Below, piece after piece: positions 1 through 6,101 of a stretch of 7,559 nucleotides of DNA. The DNA comes from CAYLYM01 sp964387645 (GTDB lineage Bacteria; Calditrichota; Calditrichia; RBG-13-44-9), in the NCBI GenBank assembly GCA_964387645.1, contig CAYLYM010000150.1, positions 1 to 7,559 of the forward strand, in the 5' to 3' direction. The position numbers were made by a program, and so were the translations under genes. Positions within the stretch are counted from its first letter, which is position 1; each line of letters starts with the position of its first letter. The notes under the pieces are model-generated. The model did not search any database. It was not told the origin of the DNA and was given only the letters and a program-made list of their open reading frames with translations.

Positions 1-1893
1 CAGTTTCTCATTCTTCTCTTTTATTTCATCAAGTTGTTTCAATTGCCACCAATTTTGTGGAAATAAAGGGACACAATCCCAACTACCGCCAAAGACTTCC
101 AGAATATGATCGTTAATTTGAACAAAGTTCCAGTTCTCCCAAAAGCCTTCGGGATTATCCGCAGCAGCTTCCATTAATTCAGATGTATCACCCAGGTAAA
201 ATCCTAATTTGTTCAGCATCCGTGTTACCATGGAAGTTCCAGAACGGTGCATTCCGGCAATACAAACAACTCTTTTGTTGAAATTATTTGAAAGATTATT
301 ATCTTCCGATTTTGCGCTACTGATAAAAACATCTTGAATCACCTGGTGTTCATCCCTGTTTTGTTGCAATTTCTGATTAAACATCTGGATATATTTGTTG
401 GCGTTTGGATAAGGGGATTCCTTAAGATATCCATCTTCATCAAATAAGTGATGGTAATGTAGTATGACGGGGTCAGCCTTTAACATTTCAGGTGGTTGTT
501 CGTAATCAGTAAGGTGTAACGGAAAGTTCATTTCAACAGGCAATTCTTCAAACGGCACAGGGGTAACAGTGTAAGCTAAAGTTAGACTCGCCTGGTCACA
601 ATGTATCTGATAATCACCCAATAAATGAATTCTCTCTGCCAGTAGACGATCATATTTTTGCCAGGACCGGATGAGCGAATCAAGATGCTGTACCGGTACA
701 ACTAACACACCAGAATTACAATAAAAAATTGTAGGGGTATTCGTGAAAGTTGTTTTAAATTCAACCTCAGGAAACTTCAATTCAAATGTTTCAAAGATCT
801 TTTCGAAAATATTTAACGGCACAGTGGGTAAGTCTGCAATTTTTGCCTGGAATTTGTTCTTACTAAAGTACGGACTCGGATCTCTTACAATAAGTGTATC
901 ACAATCTAAAAGAACAATTGTCTCATAATTTTTTAATTCGGCCAAATTAAAGAAGCTTAGTTTGTTTGAATACGGATGGTTTTCAACAAAAGGTCCAACT
1001 TTTCGAATTTTGACACCATACTTTTCGAATTTATTTCGATACTCCGTATCCATTTCGTCGACCACTGCAACAATAAAATCTGCATTGGCCTGTGACCCAC
1101 CAAACCATCTCAAAGATTGCACTAATCTTAATGCTTGGGACAGATATTTTTCCCGACTCTCTACAACACAACCATAGACGATGTTAGCCCGGTTAGTCTC
1201 ATGAGATTTGGTTTTAGCAGCTTTTACAGTTGAGCTCGATTTCTTTACTTGACTTTTATTTTCAACCTTTCTAAAAACAAGGCCAGCCACTTTCACCCGA
1301 TCAGATTGTATTGGATAAAGTTCGTATTCCTGAAGAACGAAACCATGATGATATGCTTCATCTAATAAAGTGCCCATATTGCCATGAATTGTAACTGGTT
1401 CGACTTCCTGCCCGCGGGAATGATTCCATAAATGGAATCCATCCAATTGTAAGTCCAGGGTTAAAACAAGATTTCCTCCTAATTGAAGCATCCGGGCAAA
1501 TTCTTTCCAGGCCCGTTGACGATCTTTAGCAGGCAAATGTTCTAATACACTAATACAAGTTATGATATCTAATTCTCCCTTCGCAATCTGAGGAAGCTGT
1601 GAAAAATCACTATTGAAACTTTGTACATTGGGATGAAATTTTTGATAGTCAATATATCCCCATTCATCACCTTCATCCGGTTTCCCATTATCAACAGTAA
1701 TAACCAATGCGCCTCTTTCCGCAAAGTAGAGTGGAATGGGAGACTTCCCTGTACCGGCATCTAACATTCGCATCCCATCTTTCAGTGATATATGTCGAAC
1801 AATCCATTCATACTCCCACCAACGTGAAAAGTGAGTTGTTTGCCAGTTAAAATATTTTTTAGAAATATCTTTCAATTGCTCCACAATTTGCAT
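1..1893 (-). CDS. Methyltransferase-glycosyltransferase-sulfotransferase fusion protein (C-terminus cut by window edge)
   Basis: Read on the minus strand, the frame is open from ATG at 1893-1891 to base 1, giving 631 residues with no stop; the C-terminus is outside. The start has GGAGAG four bases upstream. Residues about 20-205 look like a class I SAM-dependent methyltransferase: motif I LDAGTG at 44-49, acidic D68 ending strand 2, and DIITCISVLEHLP at 109-121. A Lys/Ser-rich linker (about 212-234) follows. Residues about 237-500 look like a GT-A glycosyltransferase, GT8-like: LLDCDT with the metal-binding DxD at 330-332, YCNSGVLVVP at 391-400, CDQASL at 432-437 and a late His cluster near 479-482. 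After a second polar linker, residues 541 onward begin a sulfotransferase: VVCIAGMHRSGTS at 542-554 is the PAPS 5'-phosphosulfate loop. I infer a cytoplasmic enzyme that builds or modifies a glycan; the acceptor is unknown. No signal peptide or membrane segment is visible. Domain families are recognised from motifs only; the glycosyltransferase family number is the least certain. Confidence 0.85.
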   Translation of the reverse strand, partial: MQIVEQLKDISKKYFNWQTTHFSRWWEYEWIVRHISLKDGMRMLDAGTGKSPIPLYFAERGALVITVDNGKPDEGDEWGYIDYQKFHPNVQSFNSDFSQLPQIAKGELDIITCISVLEHLPAKDRQRAWKEFARMLQLGGNLVLTLDLQLDGFHLWNHSRGQEVEPVTIHGNMGTLLDEAYHHGFVLQEYELYPIQSDRVKVAGLVFRKVENKSQVKKSSSTVKAAKTKSHETNRANIVYGCVVESREKYLSQALRLVQSLRWFGGSQANADFIVAVVDEMDTEYRNKFEKYGVKIRKVGPFVENHPYSNKLSFFNLAELKNYETIVLLDCDTLIVRDPSPYFSKNKFQAKIADLPTVPLNIFEKIFETFELKFPEVEFKTTFTNTPTIFYCNSGVLVVPVQHLDSLIRSWQKYDRLLAERIHLLGDYQIHCDQASLTLAYTVTPVPFEELPVEMNFPLHLTDYEQPPEMLKADPVILHYHHLFDEDGYLKESPYPNANKYIQMFNQKLQQNRDEHQVIQDVFISSAKSEDNNLSNNFNKRVVCIAGMHRSGTSMVTRMLNKLGFYLGDTSELMEAAADNPEGFWENWNFVQINDHILEVFGGSWDCVPLFPQNWWQLKQLDEIKEKNEKL

Positions 1894-1954
1894 GTTTCTC
1901 TCCAGTTTTATAATGTCAAAATATGTTCTTACCAGGTGTTTATTTTATATAACG

Positions 1955-2227
1955 TTATTTAGCATCTTTAGCAGCAAAATGTGTCTTTTTGCTCAGATAG
2001 ACTTTAACCCCTTTGATACTATAAAATTTGTCCTTTAACATATATTTAATCTCGAGCAATCTGCGAAGGTTATGATCATCGTATAAACGATGTCCTCCTG
2101 GTGTTCGCTTTGGTTGTAGAAACTCCGTAAATTCTTTTTCCCAATATCTTAATGTATGGGGGGATATTCCGACAAGCTCACAAACTTCCCTTACTTTCAG
2201 GTATCCATTCCCGTTATTGCCTTCCAT
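1955..2227 (-). CDS. Minimal MerR-family transcriptional regulator (90 aa)
   Basis: The 90-residue protein is almost entirely a MerR winged-helix DNA-binding domain. The helix-turn-helix runs through about residues 10-30 (LKVREVCELVGISPHTLRYW), followed by the wing with TPGGHRLY at 42-49 and the two following helices (LRRLLEIKYMLKDK, then YSIKGVKVYLSK) to about residue 80. Only about ten residues remain, so the long dimerisation helix and the effector-binding domain of classical MerR proteins are missing; no cysteine metal site is present. The ATG at 2227 has GGGAAG five bases upstream, and an in-frame stop lies 15 bases upstream, so the start is well fixed. A perfect inverted repeat lies just upstream (2255-2271), suggesting autoregulation. 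The next gene on the same strand begins 61 bases downstream, so co-transcription is likely. Target genes and any inducer are unknown. Confidence 0.85.
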   Translation of the reverse strand: MEGNNGNGYLKVREVCELVGISPHTLRYWEKEFTEFLQPKRTPGGHRLYDDHNLRRLLEIKYMLKDKFYSIKGVKVYLSKKTHFAAKDAK

Positions 2228-2254
2228 TGCACTTCCCTGTATTTAAACTCAAAA

Positions 2255-2271
2255 TTAGAGTAATACTCTAA
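2255..2271. promoter_or_regulatory. Perfect 17-base inverted repeat, candidate MerR operator
   Basis: The sequence TTAGAGTAATACTCTAA has two 8-base arms that are exact reverse complements around one central A. It lies 27 bases upstream of the start of the small MerR gene, in the intergenic region shared with the divergent yicC operon. MerR-family proteins bind palindromes of about this size as dimers, so autoregulation is the simplest reading. The role is inferred from position and symmetry. I could not fix a confident -35/-10 pair around it on the minus strand. Confidence 0.5.
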
Positions 2272-2303
2272 CTTTTTATTGAATATCTTCGTCTGGAAAA
2301 TCT

Positions 2304-2335
2304 TTGACTTGAGTATGAAATTTTGAATTGATAAT
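2304..2335 (+). promoter_or_regulatory. Possible promoter for the yicC operon (TTGACT / GATAAT, 20-base spacer)
   Basis: TTGACT at 2304-2309 and GATAAT at 2330-2335 resemble sigma-70 -35 and -10 boxes and point toward yicC. The spacer is 20 bases, longer than the usual 17, which is a property of many MerR-activated promoters. The spacer contains GAGTA, like one arm of the nearby palindrome, but is not itself a clean dyad. The leader to the yicC start would be about 175 bases; I see no structured RNA or riboswitch in it. Weak evidence. Confidence 0.22.
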
Positions 2336-2508
2336 TTAAAACCTCTATTTTAAACAGGCAGGATGGGCGAACCTTTCACAAAATTGGTATTTGCAGTTAT
2401 TGAGATTTAGCAAAAAATGTCCTTCAGTTTCGGTTCATTATATTTCAATCTTTTCTATTTAATTTTCGATGTCCTTTGCTTAAATTTCTTTTTTGGAAAT
2501 ATCAATAT

Positions 2509-2512
2509 GGAG
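2509..2512 (+). promoter_or_regulatory. Ribosome binding site that fixes the yicC start
   Basis: GGAG lies five bases before ATG 2518. The resulting N-terminus, MYKIRSMTGFA, matches the family signature near residue 1 (IRSMTGF). This argues against the longer reading from TTG at 2476, which has no comparable site and would add 14 residues with no family counterpart. Confidence 0.65.
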
Positions 2513-2517
2513 TTCAC

Positions 2518-3402
2518 ATGTACAAGATAAGAAGCATGACGGGTTTTGCGAATGTACAAACGCAATTCGATAATAATGAGCTAATCTGTGAAATTCGTTC
2601 ATTAAATTCACGTTATCTCGAAATTTCTGTTAAACTCCCCAAGCCATTGATTGATCTGGAAAATCATATTCGAGATCTTATCCGTCAACATATAACTCGC
2701 GGTAAGGTGTTTTGTAATATCAATTTTACATCTTTAAGTAGTGAGTTACAAAATCTGAAAATAAATCCTGGAACAGTTCAAATATATAAAAATTTACTGG
2801 AACAAATTAAGAATGCAGCAAATTTAGACACCACTATTTCTCTTGATCATCTTTTATTTTTTAAAGATATCATCTCGTTCGAAGAAGAAATCCTGATTGA
2901 TGAAGAATTAAATCAAAAAATAAAAAAAACTGTCTTAAAAGCACTACAGTTATTCAATCGGATGCGAGAAGAAGAAGGAGAAAATTTGACAAAAGATATC
3001 CAAATAAGATTGGATAAAATTAATGCACTTACAAACGAGATCTCCGAATACGCTCATCAAAACCCTCGCATAGAATTTGAAAAACTATATAAAAGATTAT
3101 TATCCCTCATTGAAGAAGAGAAAACTAATAAAGAAAGGCTTGAGCAAGAACTGGCGATTATTTCTGACCGGGTGGATATTACCGAAGAAGTAGTACGGAT
3201 GAAAAGCCACCTTCAACTTTTTCAGGAAAATCTGGCCAAAGGATCACCTATCGGCAAAAAGCTAAATTTCATTTTACAAGAAATGCACCGAGAAACCAAT
3301 ACCATGTCCAATAAATCGACCATGGTAGAAATATCGCATCGAGTTGTTGCAATTAAGGAAGAAATTGAAAAATTACGAGAGCAGATTCAAAATATTGAAT
3401 AA
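2518..3402 (+). CDS. yicC: YicC/YloC family endoribonuclease
   Basis: This 294-residue protein is close to the usual family length (E. coli YicC has 287). The N-terminal YicC domain opens with RSMTGFA at residues 5-11 and EIRSLNSRYLE at 25-35, both family hallmarks. A charged helical middle follows, and the C-terminal DUF1732 part ends with EMHRETNTMSNKS at 255-267 and a final helix ending QIQNIE. From established work on the family, YicC in E. coli and YloC in B. subtilis are endoribonucleases, and E. coli YicC takes part in turnover of the small RNA RyhB; substrates here are unknown. The protein should be cytoplasmic. It is the first gene of the plus-strand run and ends four bases before gmk, so the two are almost certainly co-transcribed and may be translationally coupled. 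This yicC-gmk pairing is common in bacteria. Confidence 0.93.
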   Translation: MYKIRSMTGFANVQTQFDNNELICEIRSLNSRYLEISVKLPKPLIDLENHIRDLIRQHITRGKVFCNINFTSLSSELQNLKINPGTVQIYKNLLEQIKNAANLDTTISLDHLLFFKDIISFEEEILIDEELNQKIKKTVLKALQLFNRMREEEGENLTKDIQIRLDKINALTNEISEYAHQNPRIEFEKLYKRLLSLIEEEKTNKERLEQELAIISDRVDITEEVVRMKSHLQLFQENLAKGSPIGKKLNFILQEMHRETNTMSNKSTMVEISHRVVAIKEEIEKLREQIQNIE

Positions 3403-3406
3403 AACC

Positions 3407-4048
3407 ATGAGCTACAGTAAAGAAATAATGGAGAGTTCGGAAAAGAGAAAACACAAAAAACCACAATTGGTTGTTCTTTCAGCGCCTTCTGGAGCGGGTA
3501 AATCTACTATTTGCAAATTACTTATTGAACGAAATCCAGATTTCCGATTATCGATATCGGCAACAACCCGTCCTCCACGTCCAACTGAAATTGATGGAAT
3601 TCATTATTATTTTATCAGTGAAGAAGAATTCCAAAAACATATTCAACAAGGCGATTTTATCGAATACGAAAGAGTTCACGGTCATTATTACGGCACTTTA
3701 AAGAATAAATTAGAAAAGCTTATAAAAAATGGTTATACCATTCTTTTTGATATTGATGTGAATGGAGCTTTAAATATAAAAAAATTGTTTCCTCATGCCA
3801 TTCTCATTTTTATTCGCCCCCCATCATTGGAAGAACTCAAGCACCGATTGCGAAATCGCAAAAGTGATTCTGAAGAAGCAATTGAAATGCGGTTGAAAAG
3901 GCTTCCGGAAGAATATGCCAAAGCAGCTTTTTTCGATTATGACATCGTTAACGATGATCTTGATCAAACAGTAGATAGAATTACTCAAATAATTCGAAAC
4001 CACCAAAAAAGGGATTTTTATGTTTCAAACAAATCTGTTAAAAGGTAA
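3407..4048 (+). CDS. gmk: Guanylate kinase
   Basis: Guanylate kinase phosphorylates GMP to GDP with ATP, feeding GTP, dGTP and guanine-nucleotide signalling pools. From ATG 3407 the protein has 213 residues (E. coli Gmk has 207). The P-loop SAPSGAGKST is at residues 25-34, followed by the GMP-binding stretch SISATTRPPRP, the motif EYERVHGHYYGT, FDIDVNGA with Asp at 115 and 117, and the C-terminal IVNDDLD typical of the family. The start is uncertain: ATG 3407, four bases after the yicC stop, has no strong Shine-Dalgarno site and may rely on coupling, while ATG 3428 would give 206 residues and also has a weak site. The N-terminal tail before residue 18 is Lys/Glu-rich and not conserved. The last 29 bases overlap the start of coaBC in another frame. 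Confidence 0.95.
   Translation: MSYSKEIMESSEKRKHKKPQLVVLSAPSGAGKSTICKLLIERNPDFRLSISATTRPPRPTEIDGIHYYFISEEEFQKHIQQGDFIEYERVHGHYYGTLKNKLEKLIKNGYTILFDIDVNGALNIKKLFPHAILIFIRPPSLEELKHRLRNRKSDSEEAIEMRLKRLPEEYAKAAFFDYDIVNDDLDQTVDRITQIIRNHQKRDFYVSNKSVKR
4010..4013 (+). promoter_or_regulatory. Ribosome binding site of coaBC inside gmk
   Basis: AGGG lies six bases before ATG 4020, inside the gmk coding sequence. It supports a genuine 29-base gene overlap, since the CoaC domain begins directly after this start (KHILLGITGGIAAYK) and a later start would cut into the first Rossmann strand. Confidence 0.6.
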
Positions 4049-5231
4049 ACATATCCTTTTAGGTATCACTGGAGGGATTGCGGCATACAAAACCACTGAA
4101 CTGGTTCGTTTCCTGATTAAAAACGGTGCCGAGGTTCAGGTGGTAATGACTGAAGCCGCTAAAAAATTTATTACTCAACTTACTCTGGAAACATTGTCTC
4201 AAAAACCAGTTCTTACTTCGATTTTTCCAGAGGAGGAATTTTCTGCCACCCACCATATCAGGGCTGCCGATTGGGCCGATGCGGCGATTATTGCACCAGC
4301 CACTTTTAATTTCATTGGAAAAATGGCCGCAGGTATTGCCGATGACCTTTTAACAACTATCGTAGCGGCATTACATTGTCCTGTAGTGGTTGCCCCGGCA
4401 ATGAATGTCAATATGTGGAATAATCCAGTATTGAAGGGGAATTTAGAGAAATTAAAAGATTTCGGAGTACTCATTTGCCCTCCAGAGGAAGGATTTTTAG
4501 CAGAAGGATATTCCGGCATGGGGCGTTTAGCTCCTTTGCACCATCTGGTTCAATATCTTTATCGAGCCATTCATCCTGAGAAGGATTCCTTAAAAGGTAA
4601 AAAAGTGTTGGTAACGGCCGGCAGAACCGAGGAAAATATTGATCCAGTGCGTCTTATTACCAATCGATCTTCCGGGAAAATGGGTTATGCATTGGCCTGG
4701 GAGGCTTTCGCGCGCGGTGCAGAAGTCACATTGATCCATGGCCCTTCAAATTTACCCGATCCAGTAGATATCCAAAGAACCAAAATTCAAACTGCAGAAG
4801 AAATGTTCGAAGCTGTGCAGACACAGATTGATACATGCGACATCTATATCAGTGCAGCAGCAATTGCCGATTATACACCTGCATTACCCAGCCAGCACAA
4901 AATTAAAAAAAGAGATAGTGATCTATCCATCAAACTCAAACGCACCACTGACATCCTACAGTTTGTATCAGAGAAAAAACGCAATGATCAAATCCTGATT
5001 GGATTTGCGGTGGAAACTGACTCACCAGAGGAAAATGCGCTTAAAAAACTTCATTCCAAAAAACTGGATGTGGTTGTTCTAAATAATCCATTGGAGAAAG
5101 GAGCAGCTTTTGACTCAGATACGAACGCTGTTAAATTATTCTCAAAAAAGAATAAGAAAAAAGAAATCCCGGTACTGCCAAAATTAGATGTTGCCAGAGA
5201 AATCATGGATTTCGTACAGAAAAATATTTAA
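4020..5231 (+). CDS. coaBC: Bifunctional phosphopantothenoylcysteine decarboxylase / phosphopantothenate-cysteine ligase
   Basis: CoaBC carries out two successive steps of coenzyme A synthesis: the CoaB half joins 4'-phosphopantothenate to cysteine and the FMN-dependent CoaC half decarboxylates the product. The protein has 403 residues, a normal length. CoaC covers about 10-185: GITGGIAAYK near the N-terminus, the catalytic His within HHI (78-79), APATFNFIGKMAAGIADDLL for FMN binding, and PAMNVNMW at 126-133 with the substrate-binding Asn129. CoaB covers about 195-403: VTAGRTEENIDPVR, TNRSSGKMG with Asn215 (equivalent to E. coli Asn210), AAAIADYTP, KIKK, and GAAFDSDTNAVKLF. One key position differs: the flap cysteine of E. 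coli (Cys158, 33 residues after the PAMN Asn) is Glu162 here, at exactly the same spacing. The gene overlaps gmk by 29 bases. Confidence 0.95.
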   Translation: MFQTNLLKGKHILLGITGGIAAYKTTELVRFLIKNGAEVQVVMTEAAKKFITQLTLETLSQKPVLTSIFPEEEFSATHHIRAADWADAAIIAPATFNFIGKMAAGIADDLLTTIVAALHCPVVVAPAMNVNMWNNPVLKGNLEKLKDFGVLICPPEEGFLAEGYSGMGRLAPLHHLVQYLYRAIHPEKDSLKGKKVLVTAGRTEENIDPVRLITNRSSGKMGYALAWEAFARGAEVTLIHGPSNLPDPVDIQRTKIQTAEEMFEAVQTQIDTCDIYISAAAIADYTPALPSQHKIKKRDSDLSIKLKRTTDILQFVSEKKRNDQILIGFAVETDSPEENALKKLHSKKLDVVVLNNPLEKGAAFDSDTNAVKLFSKKNKKKEIPVLPKLDVAREIMDFVQKNI

Positions 5232-5325
5232 TCATTTTATCTTTTTTACAGGAAAGGAATTGCAGCACATTCTCTTCGAAATTTAACAAAAAGTTTTAAA
5301 TTTAAATTTATCATTTCATAACATT

Positions 5326-6084
5326 ATGAATATTGAAGAGTTAGACAAACTGATAAATTTTTTAAAAAATTATCAATTGCTTTACGGTGACAATTACATT
5401 ATCGATATCGACTCGTTGGAAGAAAAAGTGAAAAATTGGCCCGATATTCAAATCAAGATGGGACAGATGAAGGAAAAAACTGAAAAGATTAAACCCCACT
5501 CCCCCACTGAAAAACCCAATACGCCGCTTTGGAATTTTATGCGCGAGATTAAAGACTGCATGAAATGTCCCCTCGGACAAACGCGAACCAAATTTGTTTT
5601 TGGTGAAGGTAACGAAAATGCTGACATCATGTTTATTGGAGAAGCACCAGGTGGAGATGAAGACCGGACTGGAATACCATTTGTCGGAAGGGCTGGAAAA
5701 TTGTTGGATAAACTACTTGAAGACATTCAAATCAAAAGAGAAGAGGTCTTTATTGCCAACATTTTAAAATGTCGCCCACCCGGTAACCGGGATCCTTTGC
5801 CCTCCGAAATAGAACAATGTTTTCCCTATCTTTTCAAACAAATCGAATTAATAAAACCGAAAATCATCGTGGCATTGGGTCGGATCTCCGGTCAAAGATT
5901 ACTAAATACCACGGCGAGCTTGAAACAACTGCGTGGCCGCATCTGGCAATATCGCGGTGTGAATTTAATAGTCACCTACCATCCGGCAGCTATTCTTCGG
6001 AATGCTGGTTTATTGGAAACGGCCAAAGAAGACTTTAAATTTATTGCCGAGACTTATCGAGAAATTTTGAAACATAAAAAATAA
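5326..6084 (+). CDS. udg: Family 4 uracil-DNA glycosylase (iron-sulfur type)
   Basis: The enzyme removes uracil from DNA, starting base-excision repair of deaminated cytosine or misincorporated dUTP. The 252-residue protein has the family 4 signature: GEAPGGDED at 105-113 (motif A), four cysteines at 78, 81, 149 and 165 in the C-X2-C ... C-X15-C arrangement that binds a 4Fe-4S cluster, and HPAAILR beginning at His219 (motif C). The first 70 residues are an extension rich in charged residues; its opening part (FLKNYQLLYGD) resembles extensions in many family members, which supports ATG 5326 although no Shine-Dalgarno site precedes it. The gene sits 94 AT-rich bases after coaBC and 17 bases before dnaB. 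The linkage to the replicative helicase would suit a replication-linked repair role, but that is inference. Some relatives are annotated as phage-type DNA polymerase-related proteins. Confidence 0.93.
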   Translation: MNIEELDKLINFLKNYQLLYGDNYIIDIDSLEEKVKNWPDIQIKMGQMKEKTEKIKPHSPTEKPNTPLWNFMREIKDCMKCPLGQTRTKFVFGEGNENADIMFIGEAPGGDEDRTGIPFVGRAGKLLDKLLEDIQIKREEVFIANILKCRPPGNRDPLPSEIEQCFPYLFKQIELIKPKIIVALGRISGQRLLNTTASLKQLRGRIWQYRGVNLIVTYHPAAILRNAGLLETAKEDFKFIAETYREILKHKK

Positions 6085-6101
6085 TTTCATAGGATTCAAA
6101 T

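Noticed and set aside
743..1177. Two short plus-strand open frames (743-928 and 962-1177)
   Set aside because: They lie antisense to the conserved glycosyltransferase domain, including its DxD region, and show no recognisable protein features or ribosome binding sites.
1569..1760. Minus-strand open frame of 63 codons
   Set aside because: It is a shifted frame inside the methyltransferase domain, whose own frame carries the SAM-binding and VLEHLP motifs.
1949..1958. Palindrome ATAACGTTAT at the end of the MerR gene
   Set aside because: Ten bases, AT-rich and overlapping a stop codon; expected by chance and lacking the features of a terminator.
2363..2410. Possible 15-residue leader peptide in the intergenic region
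   Set aside because: The purine-rich run AGGCAGG abuts the ATG too closely to act as a ribosome binding site, and no regulatory codon run or attenuator hairpin follows.
2476..2517. Longer yicC start at TTG 2476
   Set aside because: The family begins at about IRSMTGF and ATG 2518 has a well-spaced GGAG; the extra 14 residues have no counterpart.
4059..4519. Minus-strand open frames opposite coaBC (4059-4256 and 4199-4519)
   Set aside because: They are antisense to conserved CoaC motifs and look like by-products of the coding strand.
5241..5247. T-rich tract after coaBC as a terminator
   Set aside because: No GC-containing stem precedes it, so a rho-independent terminator is not supported.
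5297..5310. Perfect palindrome TAAATTTAAATTTA upstream of the glycosylase gene
   Set aside because: It is a simple alternation of A and T triplets in an AT-rich leader, with no evidence of a specific binding site.
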